Positions 32,370 through 44,524 of a stretch of 64,000 bases of DNA are shown piece by piece. Location of the stretch: assembly GCA_005784505.1 (NCBI GenBank), contig VCAZ01000014.1, positions 355,748-419,747 on the forward strand, read 5' to 3'. The position numbers and the translations under genes were made by a program. This DNA is from Bagarius yarrelli. Taxonomy: Eukaryota > Chordata > Actinopteri > Siluriformes > Sisoridae. Positions within the stretch are counted from its first letter, which is position 1; every line of letters begins with the position of its first letter. A model generated the notes under the pieces. That model ran no database searches, was not told the origin of the DNA, and saw only the letters and a list, made by a program, of their open reading frames with translations.

Positions 32370-33240
32370 AAAATGAACTGCATTAGATTATTTTAATGTC
32401 CACTACATTATATATTTGTCTGTTTGTGGATTACAAAATAAAAAGAAATAAATACAAGATATGATTTTTCCATTTTTAACTTAAAATTTAACACCAGATA
32501 AATTCTAATAAAACAGGCAAAAATTATAAGTAGTGAAGAATTGTTCTGTAATGTGCATAAACTGTGGTGTAACAAAAAATAGACACAATATAAAACACAA
32601 ATCTAGCCTCAAACCAGGTTTCTGCAAACACCAGCCCCAAAAACGACATTAAATACACAAATCAATAGTAAAGAAAAAAAACAATCACTGAATAACAGCT
32701 GCCCGAGTCGCGAGTGGCAGCGATTGAAATAAAGTGTCATTCGATGGTTGGTCTTTTTCTGCACAGGTTCACAGTTTACTTTTAGATGTTACTTTTCCTC
32801 TTTGGTCCCCTTTTTTCTGGATGTCTGAGATATTTAGTAAAAATGCTTCGAAACTGTTAAACTGTATAAAGACTAATTTCCTAAGAAACAAATGATTAAA
32901 GCACTCAATAGTACCAGGAGGAAAATCGCTTGGAGTTTTTACAGCTAAACTTACATTTATTTTAACAAAACTTTTGCTTTGTGGAAATAAACCGAATGAA
33001 ACTATTTTCTGAAATTCAAACCAACAAAGTGCAACAAAACAGTGGATTCTATAATCAGGCACATAAAGTGGATCTTCTGCTGATGACTCGTTGGACTTGC
33101 CACCGCTCTGAATCCTGTAGTACGTCTGAATTTCATTCATACTACCTGTAACTATACTATAACACGGGCCCTTAGAATCATCCTAACCATCCCTAGCGGC
33201 CACCCTGTCTATGGTGAGAGAGATTTAGTCCCCTTAAAAG
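32370..33240. other. Non-coding stretch with one unexplained minus-strand open frame
   Basis: AT-rich. A 123-codon minus-strand open frame at 32769-33140 has mixed amino-acid use unlike the repeat frames, but no recognised domain, splice sites or homologue known to me. I do not call it a gene. Confidence 0.35.
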
Positions 33241-33258
33241 CGCTTTAGTGAGCGTCTA

Positions 33259-33260
33259 TG

Positions 33261-33320
<60 letters not shown>
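33259..33320. repeat. (GATA)n microsatellite
   Basis: About 15 GATA units. Confidence 0.97.
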
Positions 33321-33323
<3 letters not shown>

Positions 33324-33471
33324 TTACAATAGTAACACTGTAGTTTATTGTCAGTAAACTCATAACGAGGAAGCGGTAATTAGTTTCATTGCTCGTTACT
33401 GTTAATAACGGCGTTTATTTATAACGCCATTAATTACCTTCAATGATCATGGCAAAGTATTTTCCTTTAAA

Positions 33472-33662
33472 AAGCATCTGTAGCTCAGTGGTTACGGTGT
33501 TGGACCGCTAATCGGAAGCTTATGGGTTCTGTTTCCAGCACCACAGTGCTGCCGCTGTCGGGCCCCTGAGCAAGGCCCTTAAAACCTGATTTGTCAATAA
33601 AAGAGAAAGAATTGTAAATTGCTCTGTGTGAGGGCGTCTACCAAATACCAGAACTTGAAATA
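33472..33662 (+). repeat. SINE copy, near full length
   Basis: Intact tRNA-like head (CTGTAGCTCAGTGGTTACGG, TGTTGGACCGCTAATCGGAAG), GCACCACAGTGCTGCCGCTG, GGGCCCCTGAGCAAGGCCC and the tail AAATTGCTCTGTGTGAGGGC. Confidence 0.85.
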
Positions 33663-33664
33663 TA

Positions 33665-34345
33665 AACATTTTAAAAGCAGTGCTTTTCTGATCGATGTGA
33701 CTTCCCCTGATGGTGTTATTTTAATTTAACTGCTGCTGTTTTATTATTAATAATGTTCAATATTCTGATGATGGTTAGTTTTACTTCTCTGTTGCGTGTC
33801 AGAGGTTCGAACCTGTTAGCAAAGCAGCAGCCGGCGGCGGTTTTACTCCTCAGCAGAAGTTCAGCTCATCAAAATTTCACTTCTCCTGTTACTGGTTTTC
33901 TTGGGTTTTTTTCTTGAAGCTGTCTGGAGCTGCTTTAAGGTCTACAAGAATCTTAAATTAAAAGCAGGTCTGTAGGAAAACCCGAGCCAGAGAAAATAAA
34001 CTCCACATTAAAGCCCTGCAGCGTGTTTCAGTTACACAGAAACCAAACAGAAGTACAACATACACAACTGGACAGGAGTCTCAGGCCCACCTGAGGGAAA
34101 TGATTCATCGCACAAACTTCAGTTGAGTTGGCTTATTTTTTATATATATTTATATTTATATAATTAATTTTCACTGCAGGTAGACATGATCTCAGGCCAT
34201 TTTAACCACTTAATTAAAATAATTTTATATGACAATATATTATTATTTCATTATACAATGATTTAAAATGCCAAAAAATGTATTTCTTAATTATATTTTA
34301 TAGAATTTGGTAGTTTATACACTATATAAAAAAAGCTGTAGTCAC
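33665..34345. other. Non-coding stretch, nothing recognised
   Basis: AT-rich unique-looking sequence without exon or transposon signal. Confidence 0.45.
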
Positions 34346-34349
34346 ATGT

Positions 34350-34475
34350 ACCACTGGAGACGTGTTAGCACAGTGGTTAAGGTGTTAGACTGCTAATTAA
34401 AAAATTCAGGAGCAGCATCAAGTTGCCACTGCTGGGCCCCTGGGCAAGGCCAGGCTTTATAAAATAAATAGATGT
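34350..34475 (+). repeat. SINE copy
   Basis: GTTAGCACAGTGGTTAAGG, TTAGACTGCTAATT, AGTTGCCACTGCTGGGCCCC, then GATGTAAGTG, where the tail passes directly into the TATATG hexamer array. Confidence 0.8.
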
Positions 34476-34478
34476 AAG

Positions 34479-34511
<33 letters not shown>

Positions 34512-34512
34512 T

Positions 34513-34547
<35 letters not shown>

Positions 34548-34726
34548 TTATGTTTATGTATATGTATATGTATATGTTTATGTATATGTTTGTTTATGTT
34601 TATGTTTAGTTTATGTTATATGTATATGTTTATGTATATGTATATATGTATGTATATGTATATGTTTATGTATATGTTTATGTTTATGTTTATGTTTATG
34701 TTTATGTTTATGTTTATGTATATGCA
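34474..34726. repeat. (TGTATA/TGTTTA)n hexanucleotide array
   Basis: About 40 units of TATATG with TTTATG variants. It begins at the 3' tail (TGTAAGTGTA) of a SINE, so it may have expanded from the SINE tail. The Tyr/Val frame over it is an artefact. Confidence 0.9.
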
Positions 34727-35050
34727 TGGCCAAAAGTATTGACCGTCTGCCCATCACATCTATTCGTCTTTTTTCCAGACGTTAGTCTCACTCTTTCACC
34801 TATGGTCACCGCCAGACCTCTAGGTTTTCCATTAGTTTGGGTCATGTGACTGTGTGCATTTGTGTTCATTCAGTTCCAATAGTATTAGTGAGATCAGACA
34901 CTAATGTTGAAGTGAGGAGCTCTGGGGTTTAGTCAGAATCAGGACTCTGAGAGACATGACATGAGAGTTCTTCTACTCCAAAACATCCAGAACACAGCAT
35001 GTCTTCATGTAGATCAGAAGATTTGTGCACAGGGACATTGTCATGCTGGC
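34727..35050. mobile_element. Tc1/mariner-like non-autonomous element fragment
   Basis: Starts with GGCCAAAAGTATTGACCG, a terminal phrase shared with the element ending at about 55060, and contains TTTGTGCACAGGGACATTGTC and ATGCTGGCACAGTG. The internal sequence aligns by eye with 43060-43440. Reverse complement of the last segment resembles the QHDN-PVHK region of Tc1-like transposases. No intact transposase. Confidence 0.55.
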
Positions 35051-35065
35051 ACAGTGTATTACATG

Positions 35066-35240
35066 TAGAATTGAACATATATAGTTGGATTGCTAACTGG
35101 AAGACCGGGTTTTGATTCCTATCACCACCAAATTGCCACTGTTGGGCCCGTGAGCATGACCCTTAACCGCAGTTATATAGTAAGAAATGAATGTAAGTTG
35201 CTCTGGAAGAGGACGTCTGCCTAATGTTGTAAATGTAATT
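35066..35240 (+). repeat. SINE copy
   Basis: GTTGGATTGCTAACTGGAAG, CACCACCAAATTGCCACTG, GGGCCCGTGAGCATGACCC, tail GTTGCTCTGGAAGAGGACG and TGTAAATGTAA. Confidence 0.8.
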
Positions 35241-35244
35241 ACAG

Positions 35245-37485
35245 TAAAGTAGAAATTCCTATTAATAAATAAATATTATATTATCGCATAAAAATAGTTT
35301 AGATCATTAGACACATATTTGATCATATAGAACGACATTAGAATAATTAAATATTTGTCATTAGGACATAATTTATGATATTTAATACATTTCTGTTGTA
35401 TAAGACAAATAAAAAAGCAGACGGCTTCAATAATACAGTCTTTCATTGTCTGAAATAACAGACGTGTCAATAAGCTCTTTCTTCTGCGATTAACCCGGAT
35501 TGGGTTCTGCCATATGCTGTCTTTCGCCTTATAATCGCTGTTTTAGACATTGTATTCGCGAATCGATTCACAGTTTTTGAGTTGCTATGTGAATTTATTC
35601 GTGTTATGTGATTTTCAATGCAATCAAAATCAAATTTAGGGCAATTTCAGAAATGACTAAAACAATTCAGGAACTCCCCGAAGATCATATTTTCTCTTTG
35701 ATAAGGGGATCTGGTGTTTTTTAAAAGAAGGGAGTGTTTTTCTTCAGTAACAATAGATGAAACTACCACTTGTTACGCAGCAGACCTTCAGAAAGACACG
35801 CCGATTTTCCCACTATTTCCCAATCTGACATTTTGCTGAAAAGAAAAAAAGAAAGATTGTTGAAACGAAGGTCTGACTTCAATTTTCAGAAATGGTTCAG
35901 CAGATGTGTTGCATCATGGGATTATGATTAGGATCTGTGCAGCGTTTAGGTTCGGGATCTCCCATCCTGATTCCGTTAGTCAGTACGTTCATACAGGATT
36001 AGTGGACGTGTTAAAGGCCTGCGGAGGAAAAAAAAATCACAATCACACCTAATTCTGGATTGCAGATGGTTTCCTCCGCTTCAGGTCGAGGTGGAAGCAC
36101 TTAAAAAACAAGTGTTTAACGCTTCTACGCTAGTCAGGACGAGGGGTAACGCTGTGACACCTCCCGCTCGATTCCAGCTCATATTCATCACACGGTGCTA
36201 ATTTTGTTTATCTTCTCATGCTCCTGTCTCTCCGCGCTGATCATCAGTTAGCTACTCGAACCAGTCATGGCGTCTACAGCCGCGACCTCCGTGTCTCCGG
36301 GGGTCGCGGGGTTAATATAAGAATGAGCCCAATTTCCAAACAGCGTGAATCTCCAGGGAGGAGGAGAGCCGTGACACGCTTACACAACCAGCAGGAACCT
36401 TACAAGTCGATCAGAATAATCCGACTGGAGGATCAGAATCCAGAGCTATGACACCTGAGGAGAGATACATTAAAGCGGCAGTCCCTGACACACTGGGATG
36501 AACTTCACAGAACCGAGGTTAACATCCAATCCAGAACTTTCTGAAAAGAAAAAGGCCATTAGTCAAAATATATAGAGTTGAATTTCCCAAGGAACAGACA
36601 TCAGCGGGCGAAAACACGAGCGCTTCTAACGTAAACCACATGTCCGCTCTGGGGCTCGGAGCCCGGCCTATGAAAATATGATAATAGTGTTTTTAACGCG
36701 GAATACATTACAGGCATGTCAAGAGCGGGGGGAAAAAAAACGACTTTCAAGCCAAATTCACAAAGCACTATTTCTTCCAGACGAGGACTGCTTTTAGAAA
36801 AATGTCCTAACAATTCAGGACAGAGTTTTGAAAAGAAGCAAATACAGAGTATTAACGTTAAAAAAAAACCACACGAAAATTCCTCAGAAAACGTGTTGTA
36901 ATATTCAGTATGTACGATGCCGAGAGTGCCGGCGTTACGGAACACGTGCGAGTAAAACGTTACGTCTGCCATTAATCATGTGGAAGTTAAAAGCACCGGC
37001 ACCGACGCATCATTAACTCAAACAAACACCATCACCTTTTCACCCTTCGTCGGATTCGGTAGTGACGCTAAGACCCAAAGCTACAGCGGGCCGATCAAAG
37101 CTAACGAGCGCTGCAACGTCTCTTAATCAAAGCTAATCTTTGATTGACCGCCAGAATCTTTTTTTATTCCATTCCAAACTCCATTTCGGTCGCCGTTGAT
37201 TGTTTTTACTGGAAACGTGAAAGATGTCAATTTAATTTAAAGAAGAAAAAGAGGGAAATGAAAAACCCTGCCTGTCCCGAGAGGTTCTGCAGAAAGGCTG
37301 ATTGAGCAGCGAGGCTGACTTTCTGCCATGATCTCAATCTAATTGGTAGCAAATCATCAAATTAGCATATGCAAATTAGTGGTGCTGTTCAACCAATCAA
37401 GCTCATTTTTTCTAATATAAAAGATCGAAAGACCAACCGGCATAACACCATCAGGGGAAGTCCTGATAAAGCCAAAAAAGACTGA
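35245..37485. other. Unique intergenic stretch between prrx1 and kifap3
   Basis: No repeat family recognised. Open frames at 36601-36972 (minus, 123 codons) and 36218-36451 (plus) lack domains. The part at 37260-37440 is proposed separately as a regulatory candidate. Confidence 0.45.
37260..37440. promoter_or_regulatory. Candidate intergenic enhancer with octamer motif
   Basis: Contains a perfect POU octamer ATGCAAAT at 37369-37376, directly followed by TAG and preceded by AATTAGCAT, plus CTAATTGG at about 37349 and CCAATCAA near 37394. Dense homeodomain/POU sites in unique sequence between a developmental homeobox gene and its neighbour suggest an enhancer. Conservation was not testable. 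Confidence 0.25.
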
Positions 37486-37489
37486 AAAT

Positions 37490-38045
37490 CTTCTTCCTCC
37501 TTTTATTTTTTTAATGATTAAATTTTTTTTCATCTATCTTTCTTTTTTTTCTATATTCCCTTTCTTTTCTTTTCCTTCCTTTTCCTTTCTTTTCATCCTT
37601 TCGTCCTTCCTTTCTTTCTTTCCTTCTTTTCTTCCAGCCTTCCTGTTTTTTTAATGTAATTTTCTTTAAAAAATCCTGTCTTCAAACTTTTAAGGCAGAA
37701 AATCACTCTTTCTTATTTATATTTCTTCATTTTGTCAAATAATTTTATGAATTAATTTCTTTGTCGTGTCCCAGTAAAATAAATAAATACGTTTTATTTT
37801 TTCCCCTCATTTATTTCTTTCTTTTTTTCTATGTTGTCTTTCTTTTCTTTTCCTTCCTCCTTTTCCTTCCTTCCTTCCTTTCTTTCTTCCTTCCTTCCTT
37901 CCTTCCTTTCTTTCTTCCTTCCTTCCTTCCTTCCTTCCTTTCTTTCTTCTTTCCTTCCTTTCTTTCTTTCTTTCTTTCTTTTCTTCTTTCTCTTTTTCTT
38001 TTTCTTTCTTTCTTTCTTTCTTCCTTCCTTTTCTTTTTTATCATT
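37490..38045. repeat. (CTTT/CCTT)n polypyrimidine tract
   Basis: Two C/T-only stretches (37540-37640 and 37810-38040) of CTTT, CCTT and CTTCC units. Phe/Leu/Ser and antisense Lys/Arg/Glu frames are artefacts. Confidence 0.92.
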
Positions 38046-38214
38046 TTCTAAAAAATCCTCTCGGTGAACTTTGAAGTTAGAAAATCACTCTTTTTTATAT
38101 ATTTTTTTATTTTTTTTAATGTTTTTATAAATGAATGAATAATAATGTCGTATTTTTTTGTCGTTGTCCCAGTAAAACGGGTTAACGTAACTGCTGTGTC
38201 TGACATGTTTTTGG

Positions 38215-38350
38215 GGGAAGTGGAAGCTCAGTGGTTAATGCGAAATGTTTGGAAGATTGTGGGTTCAATTCCCAGCTCCACCAAGCTGCCCCTGTTGGCC
38301 CCCTGAGCAAGGCCCGTAACCCTCAACTGCTCAGTCAGATTACTCAGTAT
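38215..38350 (+). repeat. SINE copy
   Basis: GTGGAAGCTCAGTGGTTAATG head, TCAATTCCCAGCTCCACCAA, CCCCCTGAGCAAGGCCC and CTCAACTGCTCAGTC. Confidence 0.8.
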
Positions 38351-38354
38351 ATGC

Positions 38355-39290
38355 TCGGTATATCTGGTCATGTGACCTTTGAAGCTAAAAATTTAGACAG
38401 CTTCCTTCTTGGTGATATTTTTAGAAATCTTTGGAAATAATTTAGCAGAAACTCAGCAACAGTTCCAGATAAATTCTTTCATGGAAAAAGAGAAAATATG
38501 TTAAGAAGTGGTTTCGCACAGCAGTCTGAATTGTTTCACATTAGGAGAACGCGAACACCTCGTATATCAGAGTCAAAGGCGGGAATAAAGGATGATTTAT
38601 GGACAGGAAATTGCCTGTGCTACGCTGGGTCAGATGAGAGCTGGAGGTTGGAGCAGATCAGTAGATCAGGAAAACAGCGAGCGCAGCGCGAGGCACGAGT
38701 TCATTGGGTCAGTGTTCCTGACCGCAGCTTTAAATCCTCTTTAAAGGAACTGAAAGCTAATAAAGAGCCCGAGCTGCGATCGGCACGCGCACAAATCCTC
38801 TAAGGCTGCTAATGCTAACAATTCCCACTCATTATTAACCTCACTTTTATTTATTTTAGCTTATATGTTACACATAGCATGTGTATGTGTATAGCAATTT
38901 TATTAATATTTTAAAATCCTGTTCATTAAAAATAATAAATAAATTAAGTTAAAGAGCAATAATACTACTTATATTTATTTTACATATTTACATTTTTTTT
39001 TTCAAATAATAGTGAATTAGTTTTACAATATCTATAGCTGTAAAAAGAAAGGGGGTGGGACTAAATCAAGGCTGACTAACCAATCACAAACTTTCTCTAA
39101 TGACATCATCACAACTAGCTTAAGATGTAAGACCGCTTGTTAGTAGCTTAATTTAAAAAAGAAAAATATAGAAAAGTTTTAAAAATTACGATTAAATAAC
39201 TAAAACGCTGAAATTACGAGAAATCATCAATATCCGAAATACGTTTCTGAAATATTTGTTAATGATTTTTTAAATTTTTTATTCTGGAGC
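38355..39290. other. Non-coding stretch, nothing recognised
   Basis: A 101-codon plus-strand frame at 38498-38803 has no recognisable domain. Rest AT-rich. Confidence 0.4.
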
Positions 39291-39297
39291 ATTAAAG

Positions 39298-39487
39298 ACA
39301 TTTACATTCACAGCATTTGGTAGACACCCTCATTCAGACCAACTTACATTTATCTCTTTTATACAACTGAGCAATCAGGGGTTAAGGGCCTTGCTCAGGG
39401 GCCCAGCGGTGGTAACTTGGTGGTGCTGGGAATCGAACCCCGATCCAACCTGTCCAACACCTTAACCATGAGCCACCAGTTCCCCCT
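39298..39487 (-). repeat. SINE copy, near full length
   Basis: Minus-strand: tail GACATTTACATTCACAGCAT, then TTGCTCAGGGGCCCAGCGG, TGCTGGGAATCGAACCCCGA and the head complement CACCTTAACCATGAGCCACC. Confidence 0.85.
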
Positions 39488-39491
39488 AAAA

Positions 39492-39706
39492 CATCAAACC
39501 AAACAGCTGCTTGAATGTAATCATCTTTTATTACCTGGATCAAAAAGGGCGGAGCTTTAAGTCTAATTAACTAATCACACAATTGATCATGTGATCATTG
39601 TCACAGACTATTAGCTACTTAGCTAGCTAGTTACTTCTAATGCAGAGTTTTTGATGTTAAGGACTAACCACATAGTAACTTTTTAGCTTTTTACTACCTG
39701 TGTGTG

Positions 39707-39738
<32 letters not shown>

Positions 39739-40430
39739 AGAGACTCCAGCTCATCCAGAACTGGAAGGTCAGCAGTCTGTTTTATATTGCTGGTGCTCTT
39801 TAGTCACTGGCTTTAAAGCAACCATATGTTATTTGCCCTTTCTGCCCCTCCATTAAAGGACGTGTTGCCTCCTTCACCTCCTCCGCTCTCCTTCTCTTCA
39901 CTCCCTCACTCCTGTTTAAAATTTGTACTTTAATTTTCATCCCTGACCTGGTAATTCCTGGCATGTGCAGCTGACACACACACACACATACACACACACT
40001 CACACACACACAGGGTTTGGAAGGTCTCCTGAACAGCACTGCTGGGTTTGTGAGTGGGTCTTTAGGGAAATGAGTTAAAGTCAGACAGAACTCACTATCC
40101 ATCATCTTCATAAACTGTTTCTGTCTCTTCATTTGTCCAAGTGTCTCGTCTGTCTCTCAGTTCCGAGCCGCTGGGAATCGTTAGAACAAATAACAGCCTA
40201 CGCGGGATTTTGTCCCGAAGCCGAACTTGGCCGCGGCGCTGTAACTCGAACTGCGCCGCTCTGCACATTTCCAGTTAATAGATTGTCAAAATTCGTCTGA
40301 AAGCAAACCCGAACCAGTGGAACTTTCCGGACTCCGAGTTGAACTTTAATGGAAAGTCAGCAGTTTCATTTTAGAACTCGCAGATGGGCTGAAATTTTTT
40401 TTTCTATACTATTTTTCCTTCCCTTAAGCA
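39492..40430. other. Non-coding stretch with two CA/GT microsatellites
   Basis: (GT)n at about 39702-39738 and (CA)n with interruptions at 39974-40011. No exon recognised. Confidence 0.45.
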
Positions 40431-40435
40431 TCCAG

Positions 40436-40495
40436 CTAACATTAACATTAACATTAACATCAACATTAACATTAACATTGACATCAACGTTAACG
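40436..40495. repeat. (ACATTA)n hexanucleotide repeat
   Basis: About ten AACATT/AACATC units. Confidence 0.88.
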
Positions 40496-40499
40496 TCTC

Positions 40500-41505
40500 A
40501 TATTGCTACTTTGAGAGGGTAAAAGGACGGCGTCTAAATACTGTAGCCTTCAGCGCTGCTAAGCGTTTGATTGGTCGGTAGCTCGGACAGCAGTTTAGTA
40601 GTTATTCCACGCTCACAACATAACTGTTTCTATAGTAACAGCTTGTGTACAGTTGCACGCGTAGATGTGTGTCACTGTTGATATTGTGCAGTTGTCTGTC
40701 ATATCTTGAGCATCGAGAAATAATTCTTCCCTTTTTTTTTTCTCGTTTCATATTTTTCAGTAATTAAGATTTTAAAGTTTCTAAAGTCATATGACATCGA
40801 CCGATAATCAGTTTTACCGATATTTTCCTGATATTTTACAGTGGTGGCTAAAATGATTTAAACACTAGTATGGAATTAGATAGTGTGTAATATTCAATTC
40901 ACGCCGGCCCGGGATCGGCTTCAGGTTCTTTCCGGTCCGACCATCCAACCCCCCCCCCCCCCCCCCCCTTTATCTCTGTCCTCTTAATAAAGGCAAAATG
41001 CCTATAAATATATACTTTAGAAAAGATAAATAGTAAGTAATGAGTATTATTATTCTAATAATAACAAAAACATTAAAGGCTGTATAATGTCTATATAAAT
41101 CATCTGCAATCGCTAATCTATTCGTAAGGGTTACAGAGTGAAAGATTTTGAGGAATAAGCTGTTTACGGACTCATCTGATGCACTGACAACTCATTAAAT
41201 ATGTAAATTTGATAAATATTAATTGTTATGAAGCGACAGCTTTAATTAAGATTAAGTTGTCATTAATGTTGATTATGCAAAAAAAAATTATGAATTTGCT
41301 CATCAATTAGCCAATAAAACATTCTTAATGTGGCGTTTTATAATAAAAAAAATACATTTCAGTGTGGCGTCAAACTATTATTTAAATTATTAACAAAATA
41401 ATAAAACACTTACAGTCGAGAGTTAAGAGTTATACCACTACGAATAATGATGTGTGCAAAAATCTGTAATAAATTTCACCTATATTAAAATTGTTTAAAA
41501 GGCTA
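40500..41505. other. Non-coding stretch with a long C run
   Basis: AT-rich sequence. A run of about 21 cytosines at 40948-40968 is a likely place for length error. No gene seen. Confidence 0.45.
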
Positions 41506-41509
41506 ATGT

Positions 41510-41640
41510 AGGGAAATGGTAGCAAAGTGCTTACGGTGTTGGACTGCTAATTGGAAGATCGGAGTCCCAGAACCACCAAGTTACCACTGCTGGGGCCCCT
41601 GAGCAAGGCCCTTAACCCCCAATTACTCAGTTTATAAAAG
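41510..41640 (+). repeat. SINE copy
   Basis: ATGGTAGCAAAGTGCTTACGG, TTGGACTGCTAATTGGAAG, AACCACCAAGTTACCACTG, GGGCCCCTGAGCAAGGCCC. Confidence 0.82.
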
Positions 41641-41644
41641 AGCC

Positions 41645-43055
41645 AAAAGTCTGCCAAAATGCTGAAAAATGTACTGTTCCATGTATAAAACTTCACTGTA
41701 ACAATACTGTGGCGGCCATTTTGGAAAACTTTCTGCATACGAAATTGTGTGCGTCAAAAAAAATTCTTTTTTTTTGTCATCGTTCATGTTTTAAACATTC
41801 ACTTTTTCATTCCATTTATCGCTTTGAGCGAAACTAAAATAAGCCTTTTAGTGTCTAATCCAAACACGTGCTCGAGGACTTTTGCCCTTTTAGTGCTATT
41901 TCGACGCCAGCCATCGCACGAGGATGAAAAAAAACCCAACGCTCGCCTAAAGCATTAGTCTAAGTGGGGGACAGGGTTAATAGCCAGTTTATTTAACTAA
42001 GCCTGAAATGTCCCGCCGCTTTTCCTCTGCTGCGTAAATAAACCGCTGGGCAGATAGGCGCTGATTATAATTAAACAGAGCTCATGCTTTCACAGCAACA
42101 CGGACAGCACGAGCGAGGGAATGTTCAGAGATGTAACACGAAGGCCGGAATCCACGTTGAGAGAAACTTTCCGGATGTTTTTGAGGAAAAATGAAAAAAG
42201 CTTTAGGGTTTTTTTTTTTTTTTTACATTGCTTGAGCAATCATCTCAGGTAATCTCGTTCAGATTGGATTTTAAGATGAGGAAAAGACGTAAAGGTTCGG
42301 TTACCAAACAGACATCGAATGACGCAGTAACACGTACGTTAATTAACACACACCACCTTACAGATCAGAACGAAAAGCCGCGCTCTGGAAATCGCTGGGA
42401 TTTGGCGCTGCTTTGATATAAACGCGGACTGTCAGACTCGGACCAGTGTGGCGGCTGGGTTCTATTTCTGTGTCAGGATTCATTATAAACAAAAGCCCGA
42501 GTGTGCCACAGACTGGAATCAGTGCGGGATCTTCATGTAGCGCATCAGAAACACACCGCCTCCCTCAAAGGTTTAAAAAGGAATCGAAATGACTGCAATC
42601 ACATGTCGTTTCGATTCTGGACTCCTGTCATTCACGTGCTAGTTAAATTGCGCAAATGCTAATAGGCCAATTTGGTCGTGCAATCACGCTGCGATTGGCT
42701 TGGTGTGTGCGTTCTGCCTGAATCACAGAGACACAGTGTGTTTTATGTTGGGTATAAATTTAGAGCAGCATCGTGCAGACCGACTCTGATTGGGAATGCG
42801 TGTAAGGCATGTCATCCGCCAGACAATGCGCGCTTGTTTTCGTGTTTGGTTTGCATTAAGGAACAAACGGAGGTTGTGGATGTCCTTTTGAGCCAAACCA
42901 TAAGAAGACATGAAGATTTGCAGTCTTAGCAGACGAGGAAACAATGTGTGTTCTGATTCCGCTTTTCTCGTGCAAGCTAAACAATGCCGTCCTTGTTACT
43001 GTCTCATCTGACAGTTCCAGCTGAGGCCACTAGAGGTCTCCTGATGGAAATATCG
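41645..43055. other. Unique intergenic stretch, nothing recognised
   Basis: Open frames on both strands near 42672-42944 overlap one another and show no domain. No repeat recognised apart from a T run at about 42209-42224. Confidence 0.42.
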
Positions 43056-43059
43056 TTCC

Positions 43060-43440
43060 ATATATATGTATGGTACCCCATATTAGAGAAGAAGGTCATT
43101 TTCTATGTTCCAGAAGTTTTGAAACAAACAGTCTATATAGGAAAAATTACCTGACCATCACATCCATCTGTGTTTTTTCACATTCTTTTCCATTTGTAGT
43201 CTCACTCTTCCTCAATAATTACCTCAAGACTGTGCAGGTTTTTCATTAGCGTCTCAGTGGAGACTGTGTGGATTTGATCTTTCAGTCACGATGGTATTAC
43301 TTAGAACAGATACTAATGTTGAGGTGAGAAGGTCTGGGGTGCGGTCGGGGTTGTTCAGTGGGGGTTGAGTCAGGGTTCTGTGTCTTCATGGGGCTCAGGG
43401 GCTTTGTGCACAGGGGCATTGTCATGCTGGAACAGTGTTC
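43060..43440. mobile_element. Tc1/mariner-like element, left part (split by a LINE)
   Basis: Aligns by eye with 34740-35045 over CCATCACATC, TAGTCTCACTCTT, ATACTAATGTTGAGGTGAG and TTTGTGCACAGGGGCATTGTC, ATGCTGGAACAGTG. Its continuation seems to lie at 44525-44640. Confidence 0.55.
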
Positions 43441-44524
43441 TATGCAAAATCAGCGTTTAAGGTGCATGATGTACAGTGTGTAGTAAAGTTCAGAACAGTG
43501 AAAAAGGCATTGACTCTTCCTCTGCCACCCTCCACCCTCCCTCCAGGTCAATGGCCTATCACCGAAGCTGCTCCTCTGCCTGGAGATAATGCTGTGCAGT
43601 GGATGCATTGGATTGTCCATGATTGACTGGAGCCTGTTCAGCGCATGTTGCTCCGCCACAGATGTCAGGCCTCCCAGCTCTGTGGCAACAACAGAGCCCG
43701 ACTTTTTCCCCAGCTTGTCCAGACGTAAGGCATTATTCCTTCTGATGCTGCTGTCCCAGCACACCACCGCTTGGAAGAGGGCACTCGCCACAACAGTCTA
43801 ATAGTACATCCTCAGCAGCAGATGTTGAAAGACGCCAACCTCATGAGGAAGTATAACCTTAAACTCTGTCTTCTTCTGCACAGAGAGTCCGTGTTAGCAG
43901 TCTAATCCAGTTTATCATCCAGCTGCACTGTTGGGTATTTCTGGGTCTTTACAAACTTCACACAGTCACTGTTAATGGTGACAGACCTGAGCCTCCTGAG
44001 TCCCCTACTATCTTCTTGGTGTTGGTAGTGTTGAGTCCTGGATCAGTTTTATGAACTCCTCTGCCTGTCCAAACCTGATACAACCCACGATAGCAGTGTC
44101 ATCCGCTAACTTTTGCACGTGGCAGGACCTATACTGAAAGTCCGACAGGGTGAACAGAACAGGAGAGAGGACAGACCCTTGCACTACTACCATACTGCTG
44201 GAGTCCCCCAGTCTTACATACTGAGCCACTCTGGTCTCCATTAGATTATCTCTGGAGTTGACTGGATGGTGTTGAAGGTGATGGAGAATTCCAAAAATGT
44301 AGGTCTAGGTAAGAGAGGGAGTGGTGAAGCATGTAGGTGTATTCCCCACTCTCATCTTCTCCTGGTAGGAAAACTAAAGAGGGTCAAGGGCATGCCGAAT
44401 CTCTGGCCTCGTGTGTTGTAGTAGCACCTACTCCATGGTCTTTATTACATCTGACGTCCGGGTGACTGGTCTGAAGTCATTCAGCTCTTCAGGGCATGGA
44501 TTTTTTGGGAGTAGGAAACCATGT
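43441..44524 (-). mobile_element. LINE fragment (RT-encoding), minus strand, nested in a Tc1-like element
   Basis: Minus-strand pieces in LINE order from high to low coordinate: NDFRPVTRTSDVIKTME (start of the RT finger/palm region, about 44455-44405), QGSVLSPVLFTL and LADDTAIVG (the catalytic A/DD box of non-LTR reverse transcriptase, about 44190-44085), then a C-terminal part with VVCWDSSIRRNNALRLDKL and HPLHSII at 43450-43791. Frames are broken and the 5' part is absent, so it is a dead, 5'-truncated copy, probably of the teleost L2/CR1-like or Rex type. Confidence 0.65.

Noticed and set aside
32769..33140. Calling the 123-codon minus-strand open frame a gene
   Set aside because: Kept as a finding only, since there is no family recognition or promoter evidence.
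36601..36972. 123-codon minus-strand open frame
   Set aside because: No domain, no splice context, and codon use not clearly coding. Treated as chance in unique sequence.
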